A stretch of DNA of 64,000 nt from contig JAENYK010000002.1 of the NCBI GenBank assembly GCA_016841825.1, positions 248,001 through 312,000 of the forward strand. The letters are read 5' to 3'. This document shows positions 36,555 to 44,720 of this stretch, in pieces; position 1 is the stretch's first letter; every line of letters starts with the position of its first letter. Made by a program: the position numbers and the translations under genes. The stretch comes from Halothermothrix sp. (GTDB lineage Bacteria; Bacillota; Halanaerobiia; DY22613). Below the pieces are notes generated by a model. The model ran no database searches and was not told the origin of the DNA. It worked only from the letters and a program-made list of their open reading frames with translations.

Positions 36555-36890
36555 ATGCAAGGAAATATTATCTGACAACTGCCATTGATTATGTGAACTC
36601 GAAGCCTCATCTGGGTCATTCATACGAGAAGGTGGCAGCTGATGTGTTGGCACGGTATTTTCGTTTACAGGGTTATGATGTCAAATTACAGTTAGGAGTA
36701 GATGAACACAGCATCAATGTAGATCGGAAAGCACGGGAGTTAGGGTTGGATACACAGGACTATTGTGATCAGATAGTCGAGAGATTTTGCATCGGTTGGC
36801 TCAGGAGTGTGCACTTTCCTGGTCAGTGATTGATGGTAATTGTTGACAGGATAGATTACAGTCGGAGAAGAGATGCAATCTGGTAAACCA
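36555..36890 (+). pseudogene. Decayed second methionyl-tRNA synthetase gene (N-terminal fragment)
   Basis: Directly behind the T-box terminator, with AAGGAGGAG upstream, lies a broken copy of a different metG. After ATG 36555 a frame change is needed to read YYLTTAIDYVNSKPHLGHSY, then KVAADVLARYFRLQGYDV, LGVDEHSINV and KARELGLDTQDYCDQIVERF, which align with the N-terminus of bacterial MetG (HLGH is its HIGH motif). A second frame change follows at about 36787 (HRLAQECALSWSVIDG in another frame) and similarity is then lost. The rest of the gene (about 500 codons) is gone. It is unlike the intact metG next door, so it is a replaced paralogue and not a tandem duplicate. Confidence 0.85.
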
Positions 36891-36985
36891 CTGTATCCAT
36901 AGATTGAAGACAAAGGGGAGAGTATGAAGTTGTTAAAGATTTAGTATTTTGTGATATAAATTTAAACGTTAAAGGAGTGAATAAG

Positions 36986-38929
36986 ATGAGTAAAAAAACT
37001 TTTTACATCACTACACCGATTTATTACCCCAGTGACAAGTTACACATTGGGCATGCTTATACGACGGTTGCTGCCGATGCTATTACTCGATATAAGCGAA
37101 TGAACGGTTATGATGCTTTCTTTTTGACAGGTACAGATGAACATGGACAAAAGATTGCCCGCAAAGCTGCCGAGAGGGGGATTACTCCCAAAGAGTATGT
37201 GGATGAGATTGTTAGCTGGATTAAGAATTTATGGAGTGAATTACGAATTAGTAATAATGAATTTATCCGTACTACAGACGAGAGACATTATCGGGTTGTG
37301 CAGCATGTTTTTCAAACTATCTATGAGAAAGGTGATATTTATAAAAGTGAATATGAAGGTTGGTATTGTACTCCCTGTGAGACCTTCTGGACAGAACGTC
37401 AGTTAGAAGAAGGTAACTGCTGTCCTGACTGTAACCGGCCTACTGAAAAGATGAAAGAGGAGAGTTATTTCTTTAAGATGTCTAAATACGCAGATCAGTG
37501 GTTAGAGTTTATTGAGGAAAATCCCGATTTTATTCAGCCAGAATCTAGACGGAATGAGATGATTAATTTTGTCAAATCTGGTCTGGAAGATCTGTGTGTT
37601 TCACGGAGTTCTCTAAAATGGGGAGTACCGGTTCCGATTGACCAAGGTCATGTAATCTATGTGTGGTTTGATGCTCTATCTAATTATCTAACTGGTATTA
37701 AGTATCTGGAAGACGATGAATTCTTCAACAAATACTGGCCTGCCGATCTTCACCTGGTTGGAAAGGAGATTATGCGTTTTCATACGATTCAGTGGCCGAT
37801 TATGTTAATGTCTATGGGTTTGCCTTTACCCAAAAAAGTGTTTGGTCATGGTTGGTTGGTGATGAAGGATGGTAAGATGTCCAAATCTAAAGGAAACGTG
37901 GTTGACCCGTTGGTTTTAAAACAAGATTTTGGCTTAGATGCTATCAGATATTACCTCTTAAGAGAGATGTCTTTTGGAGCCGATGGTTCTTATTCTACCG
38001 AATCTTTGATCGGTCGGATTAATTCAGATCTGGCAAATGACCTGGGGAACTTACTAAATCGGACAATTGCTATGGTTCAGAAATACTTTGGCGGAACTAT
38101 CCCTGAGATAGGATCAGCAACTGATTTTGATCAAGAGCTACAAGCGGTAGCAGCCGCTGTTGTTCAGAGCATGGAAAAGAGTATGGAAGAATTACAGATG
38201 AATGTGGCTTTAGAAGAATTATGGAATCTGGTACGTCGGGCCAACAAATATATTGATGAGACTCAACCCTGGATTCTGGCAAAAGATGAAACCAAAAAGC
38301 CCATTTTGGGAACAGTTCTTTATCATTTATGTGAAGCTTTAAGGATTATTGGGGTTGCTTTAAAGCCATTCCTGGTAGAAACTGCTGAAAAAATGGGTGA
38401 ACAGTTAGGTATTGGGGAGAAGATGGATGCTGCTCAATGGTCAGAGACCAGGTGGGGGCTTCTACAACCCGGTACTCAGGTGAAAAGTTCAGTAGAACCT
38501 ATTTTTCCACGGATTGATCTGGAAGAATATTTTGCTCAAAAAGCTTCTGATAAGGAGTCAAAACCTGTTGAATCTAAAAAGAAAGAGAAAAAAGAGGAGA
38601 AAGATTTGATTACTTTTGATCAGTTTCAGAAGTTAGATTTACGGGTGGCTGAAATTCTGGAGGCCGAAGCAGTGAAAGGAAGTAATAAATTGTTGAAAGT
38701 ACAGGTAGAAATTGGAGAAGAAAGGCGTCAATTGGTAGCTGGAATCGCTAAGCATTATGACCCAGAAGAGTTAGTTGGTAAAAAGGTAATCATGGTTTAT
38801 AACATGAAACCTGCCAAAATATTTGGAGTGGAATCTAATGGAATGATTCTGGCTGGGTCTACGGCTGATGATATCCTGGCTGTATCAGCTTTAGATAAGG
38901 ATCTTCCCTCTGGAAGTCGGGTAAAGTAA
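36986..38929 (+). CDS. metG: Methionyl-tRNA synthetase with C-terminal tRNA-binding domain
   Basis: 647 residues of class I synthetase, charging tRNA(Met) with methionine. HIGH motif at LHIGHAYTTVAADAI, the KMSKS loop at DGKMSKSKGNVVDPL, the zinc knuckle CTPCETFWTERQL...CCPDC, an anticodon-binding helical domain at about 370-510, a Lys/Glu-rich linker and a C-terminal EMAPII-like tRNA-binding domain (LDLRVAEILEAEAVKGSNKLL, in part) at about 545-647. I chose ATG 36986, 8 bases after AAAGGAG; GTG 36977 overlaps that site. It is controlled by the T-box at 36176 through the remains of the older gene in between. Confidence 0.96.
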   Translation: MSKKTFYITTPIYYPSDKLHIGHAYTTVAADAITRYKRMNGYDAFFLTGTDEHGQKIARKAAERGITPKEYVDEIVSWIKNLWSELRISNNEFIRTTDERHYRVVQHVFQTIYEKGDIYKSEYEGWYCTPCETFWTERQLEEGNCCPDCNRPTEKMKEESYFFKMSKYADQWLEFIEENPDFIQPESRRNEMINFVKSGLEDLCVSRSSLKWGVPVPIDQGHVIYVWFDALSNYLTGIKYLEDDEFFNKYWPADLHLVGKEIMRFHTIQWPIMLMSMGLPLPKKVFGHGWLVMKDGKMSKSKGNVVDPLVLKQDFGLDAIRYYLLREMSFGADGSYSTESLIGRINSDLANDLGNLLNRTIAMVQKYFGGTIPEIGSATDFDQELQAVAAAVVQSMEKSMEELQMNVALEELWNLVRRANKYIDETQPWILAKDETKKPILGTVLYHLCEALRIIGVALKPFLVETAEKMGEQLGIGEKMDAAQWSETRWGLLQPGTQVKSSVEPIFPRIDLEEYFAQKASDKESKPVESKKKEKKEEKDLITFDQFQKLDLRVAEILEAEAVKGSNKLLKVQVEIGEERRQLVAGIAKHYDPEELVGKKVIMVYNMKPAKIFGVESNGMILAGSTADDILAVSALDKDLPSGSRVK

Positions 38930-38954
38930 GTTAATAGGCTGTTTTGCGTAGAAG

Positions 38955-38994
38955 AGAAAGGGTGTTGCCCGTGGTTTAAGGCGACACCCTTTCT
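38955..38994 (+). terminator. Terminator of metG
   Basis: AGAAAGGGTGTTGCC (38955-38969) pairs with GGCGACACCCTTTCT (38980-38994) with one wobble; the T-tail is weak. Confidence 0.7.
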
Positions 38995-39154
38995 GTGTCT
39001 TCAGGAGATTATACATTTTACGAAGAGATAGTAAAAAATTCATGAAAAAGAATATTACATATTGTTTTGTTTATGCGATTTTATATAAAATTTTCTATTT
39101 ACAAAGGTATATTTAGGAAAATGGAGAAATAAAGGGTATAAAGGGGGTGGAAGA

Positions 39155-39457
39155 ATGGTTTTGGCAATATTTGCTCTAATATTCTCTGTAGTGACCTTGT
39201 TAATAGGTTATTTAATTGAATATCAGCAGATGGTAGAAATTATTGCTGATTACGATGCCCAGAAAGTGACTGATAAAGAGGAATTCGCAAAATGGGTGGG
39301 TTCTAATCTGATTTTGCTGGGAACTGTTGGTTTTCTGATAGGTATAGCAGGTTTTTTTACCCCCGGAACTAGTAAAATTTTAGTATTATTTTTTGTGGGT
39401 ATTTTGATTGTTATCGCAGGTCGAATTTCTATGGGATGTGAAAAATTTGAAAAGTAA
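39155..39457 (+). CDS. Small integral membrane protein (DUF3784-like)
   Basis: 100 residues with three hydrophobic segments (about 2-20, 48-70, 74-92) and a short charged loop between the first two (DYDAQKVTDKEEFAKWVGSN). Length and layout resemble the DUF3784 family of Firmicutes, whose function is unknown; that assignment is tentative. AAGGGGGTGG precedes the ATG. It stands alone between metG and the next small gene. Confidence 0.7.
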   Translation: MVLAIFALIFSVVTLLIGYLIEYQQMVEIIADYDAQKVTDKEEFAKWVGSNLILLGTVGFLIGIAGFFTPGTSKILVLFFVGILIVIAGRISMGCEKFEK

Positions 39458-39651
39458 GCTTGTTGAATATTTATATCATTGGAACTTTGCTAATTTGTTT
39501 TAGTGTACAGGTTGATGAGGTATAGTGTCATAGTATACACCGTTTTATGCTTTTAAGTAGATTAAGCATCTGGTAATTTGGAACCTAATCAGGTATAACC
39601 CTTATCTTTCTGAATAAAATAATACAGAATAAAAAAGAAAGGGTGATTACT

Positions 39652-40206
39652 TTGATAATAGACAGAAAAGGATTGATATTTTTCGCTCTAGTTTTATGTT
39701 TTTTAATGGGATTTTTTATTTTCCTTGGTGGTGTATCGTTTTCCCGGGAGAAAATTTGTTATATTTATGGTCCAACTTTGCAAACTGTGACTGCGTCAGT
39801 TCCTGTTCAAAATCATGATCTGCCATTGCCTAAACCATCTTCAATTACAACTGAGAGAGAGAAAGTAAGGCTAGATCTCGAACGGATCACTGTTCATAAG
39901 TATTTTATTGTTTATTCTGTTCTTTATGGGGATCAGAGTCATAGTGCTTATCATCTTTTTTTGACTGATCTGGATAGAAATTCATTGGATAAAGAAAAGA
40001 TCACTGAAATTTGGTTAATGACAAAAGATGGAGAAAAGATCGAGCAGATTGCAGAACCGACAGTATTTGATTTTCCTCAGGATCAACCGCTTAAGTGGAA
40101 GATTGGAGTTATTGCCAAATTCCCCTATCAAGTAAGTAGGGATCAACATAGTCTGTATTTACGTTATGAGGGAAAGGTTTTTGAATTGAATGAGATAGAG
40201 TACTAG
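39652..40206 (+). CDS. Hypothetical exported or membrane-anchored protein
   Basis: 184 residues with a single N-terminal hydrophobic segment (about 7-28, LIFFALVLCFLMGFFIFLGG) and a soluble remainder outside the cytoplasmic membrane of mixed composition. No conserved domain is recognised. I prefer TTG 39652 as start because AAAGGGTG lies 6 bases upstream; the in-frame GTG 39643 overlaps it. It is followed by a terminator at 40288 and not linked to neighbours by spacing. Confidence 0.7.
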   Translation: MIIDRKGLIFFALVLCFLMGFFIFLGGVSFSREKICYIYGPTLQTVTASVPVQNHDLPLPKPSSITTEREKVRLDLERITVHKYFIVYSVLYGDQSHSAYHLFLTDLDRNSLDKEKITEIWLMTKDGEKIEQIAEPTVFDFPQDQPLKWKIGVIAKFPYQVSRDQHSLYLRYEGKVFELNEIEY

Positions 40207-40287
40207 ATTCGTTAGGATTTATGATCTGTATATTTTCTTAACTGGAGTTTGGTATGGAGGAATTTGAAAATTGAAGTTAAAAATTAT

Positions 40288-40318
40288 AAAACAGAGGTGA
40301 AAGAACCTCTGTTTTTAT
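40288..40318 (+). terminator. Intrinsic terminator upstream of tatD
   Basis: AAAACAGAGGT (40288-40298) pairs perfectly with ACCTCTGTTTT (40305-40315), then T-rich. Confidence 0.85.
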
Positions 40319-40373
40319 TATCTGTTCGGGCTAATTTATGAAAAAGGTCCCAGGGTGTCTGTTACTCTTTGAC

Positions 40374-40402
40374 TTGCTAATTTTGCTAAATTTGAATATA
40401 AT
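40374..40402 (+). promoter_or_regulatory. Promoter of tatD
   Basis: TTGCTA (40374-40379), 17 nt, TATAAT (40397-40402). Confidence 0.65.
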
Positions 40403-40457
40403 AAATGGTGGTACATCTAAGGTATAAGTGAATTAATTATTTGAGGAGGTAGTAAAG

Positions 40458-41225
40458 ATGTTAATCGAAACCCATGCACATTTGGATTCCCATAAGTTTA
40501 AAAGAGATTTGGACCAGGTTCTACAGCGGGCAAAAGAGGCTGGTATTGAATATATTTTTAATATTGGAGCTGGAGAACGAAGTAGTCAGGAATCGGCTGC
40601 CCTGGCTAAGCAATATTCTCAGATTTATGCTACTATAGGAGTTCATCCTCATGATGCAAATGAAGTGACCGGAGATACGCTGCGCTTGTTTAGAGAATTG
40701 GCTAAAGAGGAAAAAGTTAGAGCAATTGGAGAGATCGGTCTGGATTATCATTATGATTTTTCACCCCGGGATGTGCAGCAGCGGGTGTTCCGGGCTCAAT
40801 TAAGGCTGGCTCATGAGTTAAAGATGCCTGTGGTGATTCATAGTAGAGAAGCTGATAAAGATACTATGGAGATTTTGCGTCAAGAAGAAGTGGACAAGTT
40901 GGGGGGGATTATGCATTGTTTTGCTGGAGATGTCAAAATGGCAGAAGAATGCCTGCGATTGAATCTGAAGTTAGCCTTTGGGGGTGTTATTACTTTTGAT
41001 AATGCCAGGAGTACTCGTGAGGTTGTAAAAGCCATTCCACTGGAACATTTACTGCTGGAGACAGATTGCCCTTATTTAACACCGGTTCCTCATAGAGGTA
41101 AGCGTAACGAACCTGCATATCTTCGTTTGGTTGCAGAAAAGATGGCAGAAATCAAAGGTGTAGAGTTAGCAGAAGTAGCGCGGGTGACCACTAAGAACGC
41201 AAAGGCGGTATATGGCATAAAGTAG
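40458..41225 (+). CDS. tatD: TatD-family metal-dependent deoxyribonuclease
   Basis: 255 residues of the TatD amidohydrolase-like TIM barrel: HAHLDSHKF (metal-binding His-x-His), GEIGLDYHYD (Glu ligand), VIHSREADKD, IMHCFAGD, and LETDCPYLTPVPHRGKRNEP. Family members are 3'-5' DNA exonucleases, some linked to quality control or RNA/DNA repair. In Bacillus yabD follows metG in the same order as here. GGAGGTAG lies 8 bases before the ATG. In Bacillus yabE, rnmV and ksgA come next; here 13.5 kb of other genes intervene. Confidence 0.93.
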   Translation: MLIETHAHLDSHKFKRDLDQVLQRAKEAGIEYIFNIGAGERSSQESAALAKQYSQIYATIGVHPHDANEVTGDTLRLFRELAKEEKVRAIGEIGLDYHYDFSPRDVQQRVFRAQLRLAHELKMPVVIHSREADKDTMEILRQEEVDKLGGIMHCFAGDVKMAEECLRLNLKLAFGGVITFDNARSTREVVKAIPLEHLLLETDCPYLTPVPHRGKRNEPAYLRLVAEKMAEIKGVELAEVARVTTKNAKAVYGIK

Positions 41226-41381
41226 TCTTGGTGTACATTTTTCGTAGAAGTTGGGATAGAATTTTGTTTTCCGACTTAGTGATTTATGTGGTAATTAATA
41301 TGGAATAGGGTTATTAAAGAATTTTTTTCATTTATAATAAACATATAGGAAAAAATTATTACCAGACACGTATCCCCTTAA

Positions 41382-41410
41382 TTGTTTTCTCTTAATTTTT
41401 ATGGTATAAT
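41382..41410 (+). promoter_or_regulatory. Extended -10 promoter of structured RNA copy 2
   Basis: TTGTTT (41382-41387), 17 nt, TATAAT (41405-41410) preceded by TGG, an extended -10. The start would lie around 41417, just before the RNA's closing helix. Confidence 0.7.
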
Positions 41411-41416
41411 ATAGAA

Positions 41417-41580
41417 GTAATTTTAACGACATTCCAGAAGGGAAGTCTCCCAGTTCCTATAGGTGGGAGTATAAATAACCAAATAATGTTTACTTCAGTG
41501 GAGGTACAAATCCCCTTCTGAAGTCGTTAAACTTAAGGCATTAACAGCCCGCTGTTAATGCGACTTTAATGGAGGATAAT
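41417..41580 (+). ncRNA. Unidentified structured RNA, copy 2
   Basis: Homologue of the RNA at 11808-11957. The closing helix AACGAC-AT-TCCAGAAGGG pairs with CCCTTCTGAA-GTCGTT; the inner helix CTCCCA/TGGGAG shows two double compensatory changes against copy 1 (T-A to C-G and C-G to T-A). The stretch TTTACTTCAGTGGAGG and the 3' hairpin ATTAACAG-CCCG-CTGTTAAT-GCGACTTTAAT are kept. Unlike copy 1 it has its own strong promoter and no terminator is visible, so the transcript could continue into the DUF362 gene 75 bases later and act as a leader. Sequence identity to copy 1 is about 80 percent over 150 nt. Confidence 0.78.
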
Positions 41581-41655
41581 TTGTGGGTAGAGTAAGTTTT
41601 CCGAACCATCGGGGTATGCTATAGATAGCATATACGATAGATGGGAGGAAAGAGA

Positions 41656-42579
41656 ATGAGAAAAGAACGCAGAATAAGCGAACCAGTGGTTGCAATTACT
41701 TCAAATCCCTTTGAAGGCGATGCTTTGGTTGAAGCATTAAATCTTTTACCTTTAGAGAATCTGATTCAGGTAGAGGATACGGTAGTGATTACCCCTAACT
41801 GGGTTAAAAATCTACCACCAGAAACAGGAACTGTGGTGGGACCTGAGACTTTGCGACAGTTAATTCGCTATATTAAAGGAAAAAATCCACAAAGAATAGT
41901 TATTGCTGTTGGTTCAGGAGGTTCCCCAACGCCACAAGTTTTTGAAGAGGTAGGATACCGTCCAATTGTGGAAGAAGAGGGTGTAGAGTTCATTGATCTA
42001 AATTATGGACCCTACACGGAGATTAAATTAAATCACCACGCTCCAGCATCAACCAGGCTAAACCAACTATATGAAGAGACAGATGTTCTGATCTCCTTTA
42101 CCCAGATAAAAGTTCATGAGGAGGCGACTGTATCTCTGGGGATAAAAAATATTGCTTTAGGATGGCCGCCTGCAGAAATTCATGGTTTCCCTAAAAAAGA
42201 GCAGGGGATTCATACAGATTTACACAATTTTATCCGGGCTATGTCAGAAAAGATGACTATTGATTTAACTATTCTGAGTGGGGATCAGGGAATGGTAGGG
42301 ACTGGCCCTGATGGTGGTAGACCAGTTAATGCTGATTTAATAATTGCGGGTACAGATCCAGTTGCAGTAGATGTAGTGGGATCTCGTCTGCTAGGCTTTC
42401 GACCCCAGGCGATTAATTATCTAGATCAATTGATTAGAGCAGAATATGGTCAGGGAGATTTGGCTAAAGTGACCATGAAAGGGTTACAGTTAGATATGGC
42501 AGAAGATATCTTTTCTAAGGCTGCTTATGGTCAAGGGATTGTTTTAGATGTAAGGGAAATATTACCACTACATATTTAG
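41656..42579 (+). CDS. DUF362-domain protein
   Basis: 307 residues. DUF362 hallmarks are the early VVITPNWV and ETLRQLIRYIKGKNPQRIVIAVGSGGSP (in part), then ISFTQIKVHEEATVSLGIKNIALGWPP and the C-terminal DLIIAGTDPVAVDVVGSRLLGF. These proteins are widespread in anaerobes; biochemical function is not established, and some carry iron-sulfur domains, which this one lacks. I start at ATG 41656 after GGGAGGAA; the in-frame ATG 41641 lies upstream of that site. It is the first gene behind structured RNA copy 2 and may be controlled by it. Confidence 0.85.
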   Translation: MRKERRISEPVVAITSNPFEGDALVEALNLLPLENLIQVEDTVVITPNWVKNLPPETGTVVGPETLRQLIRYIKGKNPQRIVIAVGSGGSPTPQVFEEVGYRPIVEEEGVEFIDLNYGPYTEIKLNHHAPASTRLNQLYEETDVLISFTQIKVHEEATVSLGIKNIALGWPPAEIHGFPKKEQGIHTDLHNFIRAMSEKMTIDLTILSGDQGMVGTGPDGGRPVNADLIIAGTDPVAVDVVGSRLLGFRPQAINYLDQLIRAEYGQGDLAKVTMKGLQLDMAEDIFSKAAYGQGIVLDVREILPLHI

Positions 42580-42666
42580 TTTTTTTGAAAATAAATTTAA
42601 AAGGATTCTAAAAAAATATGTCGAAGTGGAATAAGTAACATCCTTTCTTCAAAAGGGGCAATATTA

Positions 42667-43818
42667 ATGGATAAAAAAGTTGGTTTAAAGCAATTAGATT
42701 TAATATTGGATCGTACGCTTAAGACTTTAGAAGATGGTAAGACAGAAATTTTTGATATTGCAGAAAATGCCCGAAAGGAAGCTGAAAGAGTAAGAAGTGA
42801 ACTGGAGAAGATAAAAGCAGATACGACTGAGCTTATTCGTCAAGTTGATCAGATGGAAGTAATCAACAAGAAGGCTCGTTTGCGTCTTTTGGAGGTTAGT
42901 CGTGATTTTGAGTATTATACTGAAGATGAGATTAAAACAGCCTACGAGAAGGCTGAAGAGACTCTTGTCAAGTTGACTATCTTACGGGAGAAAGAAGAAA
43001 ATCTTCGACAGAAACGTAATGAGTTTGAGCGGCGGTTGATTAATATGGTAAATACTGTTCGCAAAGCTGAGAATCTGGTTGCCCAGGTTGGTATCGTAGT
43101 GGATTTCTTACTTGGGAGTTTGAATGATATTAGCTCACAAATGGAAGATTTACAACAAAGGAGTCAGCTAGGTATTCGGATTATCCAGGCTCAGGAAGAA
43201 GAGAGAAAGCGGGTTGCTCGTGAAATTCACGATGGACCTGCTCAATCCATTGCCAATGTAGTTTTTCGAAGTGAATATGTAGAGCGTCTTATGGATACTG
43301 ATATAGATGCAGCTAAGATTGAGTTAAGCGATTTGAAAACTCAAGTACGTAATACTTTACAGGAGATTCGAAAGATTATCTTTGATTTGAGGCCGATGGC
43401 TTTAGATGATCTAGGGTTGATTCCTACATTGCGCAGATATTTGGATAAATTTTATCAGAGAACAGGTCTTCGAACTGACATGATGGTTATCGGTTCAGAA
43501 AAAAGATTGCCCCAGTCGATTGAGGTAACAATATTTAGGATTGTTCAGGAAGCTTTGAATAACGTACATAAGCATGCCCGAACACAAAAGGCAAAAGTGA
43601 AGATTGAGTTCCAACAGAGTCATATAAATCTGGTTATTGAAGACCGGGGGGTAGGTTTTAAGTTAGAAAAAGCACTTACCATGACAAGCGAAAGAGAAAA
43701 TTATGGTTTATTAAGTCTGGGTGAACGTGCGGAACTGGTAGGTGGGGAATTAAAAATTCTTACTTCTCCTGGTAAAGGGACGAAGATAATTGGAAAAATA
43801 CCGATAAGAAAGGAGTAA
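42667..43818 (+). CDS. degS: DegS-like cytoplasmic sensor histidine kinase
   Basis: 383 residues with no membrane segment. The N-terminal ~175 residues form a long coiled coil (DegS sensor domain, rich in Glu, Lys and Arg heptads). HisKA_3 follows with EERKRVAREIHDGPAQSIANVVFRSEYVERL, in part REIHDGPAQSIANV (H phosphorylated), then a HATPase domain with ALNNVHKHA, DRGVGFK and YGLLSLGERAELVGG. Length and layout match Bacillus DegS (385 residues), which controls exoenzymes, motility and biofilm. The next gene encodes the DegU partner and starts 5 bases after the stop. AAAAGGGG precedes the ATG. Confidence 0.9.
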   Translation: MDKKVGLKQLDLILDRTLKTLEDGKTEIFDIAENARKEAERVRSELEKIKADTTELIRQVDQMEVINKKARLRLLEVSRDFEYYTEDEIKTAYEKAEETLVKLTILREKEENLRQKRNEFERRLINMVNTVRKAENLVAQVGIVVDFLLGSLNDISSQMEDLQQRSQLGIRIIQAQEEERKRVAREIHDGPAQSIANVVFRSEYVERLMDTDIDAAKIELSDLKTQVRNTLQEIRKIIFDLRPMALDDLGLIPTLRRYLDKFYQRTGLRTDMMVIGSEKRLPQSIEVTIFRIVQEALNNVHKHARTQKAKVKIEFQQSHINLVIEDRGVGFKLEKALTMTSERENYGLLSLGERAELVGGELKILTSPGKGTKIIGKIPIRKE

Positions 43819-43823
43819 TGTTC

Positions 43824-44468
43824 ATGGATAAAATAAAAGTTCTAGTTGCAGATGATCATCTTCTGGTAAGAGAAGGCATTTGTAAACTATTAGAATTAGA
43901 TGATAAAATTACAGTTATTGGCGAGGCAATAGATGGAGAAGACGCTGTTAATAAAGCAAGAAAACTGCAGCCCAATCTAATTTTGATGGATTTGAATATG
44001 CCTAAATTGAGCGGTATTCAGGCTGCTGAACAGATTAAAACAATTTATCCTGAGATCAAAGTAATTATTTTGACGATTCATGATGATGAAGAATATGTTT
44101 TTGAAGTTTTAAAAGCTGGTGCTGAGGGATACTTACAAAAGGATGTTAGTGCGGAGGAACTAAGGTCTGCACTCCAGATGGTTTCTAATGGTGAAACCTT
44201 ATTTCCGGCCTCAGTAATCAATCGTGTAATGGGAAGAGAAAGGTCGAAACCTGAAGATACCATTGAAGATATCTTGACTGATCGAGAGATAGAAGTGTTG
44301 GAAATGATGGCTAAAGGAAATAATAATCGCACAATTGGAGAAAAATTGTTTATTAGCGAAAAAACGGTTAAAAATCATGTGAGCAGTATCTTAAAAAAGT
44401 TGGAAGTGAATGACAGAACACAGGCTGTTATTTATGCAATTAAGAAAGGTTGGGTAAAAGTTAAATAA
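43824..44468 (+). CDS. degU: DegU-like NarL/LuxR-family response regulator
   Basis: 214 residues: receiver domain with ADDHLLVREG, phospho-acceptor in LILMDLNMPKLSG, LTIHDD and the lysine of LQKDVS; LuxR-type helix-turn-helix at about 145-210 with LTDREIEVLEMMAKGNNNRTIGEKLFISEKTVKNHVSSILKKL, in part EKTVKNHVSSIL. I start at ATG 43824, 8 bases after AAAGGAG; ATG 43818 is only 2 bases from that site. It is the partner of DegS. Since DegSU controls the switch between motility and sessile life in Bacillus, its place next to a c-di-GMP riboswitch RNA is suggestive but not proof of a functional link. Confidence 0.92.
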   Translation: MDKIKVLVADDHLLVREGICKLLELDDKITVIGEAIDGEDAVNKARKLQPNLILMDLNMPKLSGIQAAEQIKTIYPEIKVIILTIHDDEEYVFEVLKAGAEGYLQKDVSAEELRSALQMVSNGETLFPASVINRVMGRERSKPEDTIEDILTDREIEVLEMMAKGNNNRTIGEKLFISEKTVKNHVSSILKKLEVNDRTQAVIYAIKKGWVKVK

Positions 44469-44523
44469 GGCTTTTGTAATAGAAATATAGGGCCAATGTT
44501 GTATAGAATTTCCTTATACACTG

Positions 44524-44532
44524 TGGTAAGAT
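44524..44532 (+). promoter_or_regulatory. Possible extended -10 promoter of the riboswitch transcript
   Basis: TGG-TAAGAT (44524-44532) lies 30 bases upstream of the aptamer. The -35 region is poor, so this call is weak; read-through from degSU is the alternative. Confidence 0.35.
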
Positions 44533-44559
44533 AATGACATGAAGTACACAGCTCACAGA

Positions 44560-44645
44560 TGAAAAAGGCAAACCTATTGAAAGATAGGGACGCAAAGCCA
44601 AGGGTCTAAGGTGAGAGATTTCTCCGCTATGACAGCCGGTTGCCA
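44560..44645 (+). promoter_or_regulatory. c-di-GMP-I (GEMM) riboswitch aptamer
   Basis: The conserved core is all present: GGCAAACC (44567-44574), the GAAA tetraloop (44579-44582), GGGACGCAAAGCCA (44587-44600), GGGTCTAAGG as tetraloop receptor, then CTATGACAGCCGG and GGTTGCC (44638-44644) closing P1. This class binds cyclic di-GMP with very high affinity and usually controls motility, adhesion or envelope genes. The next protein gene on the strand begins 1.2 kb later; between lies the non-coding RNA region at 44721-45505. Confidence 0.95.
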
Positions 44646-44720
44646 TCAAAAAAAGGCAGGTCTATTCATGCACACAATTTCGACCTATTCTTTTGGCAAC
44701 CCAGGAGAATGGGTTTTTTT
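44646..44720 (+). terminator. Expression platform of the c-di-GMP riboswitch: terminator and competing antiterminator
   Basis: A terminator hairpin AACCCA (44698-44703), GGAGAA loop, TGGGTT (44710-44715) is followed by TTTTT. The 5' arm overlaps GGCAACC (44695-44701), which is perfectly complementary to GGTTGCC (44638-44644), the P1 3' strand. With c-di-GMP bound, P1 is held and the terminator can form; without it, GGTTGCC:GGCAACC breaks the terminator. The sequence therefore predicts an OFF switch: c-di-GMP stops transcription of the downstream RNA. This polarity is inferred from pairing only. Confidence 0.75.
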
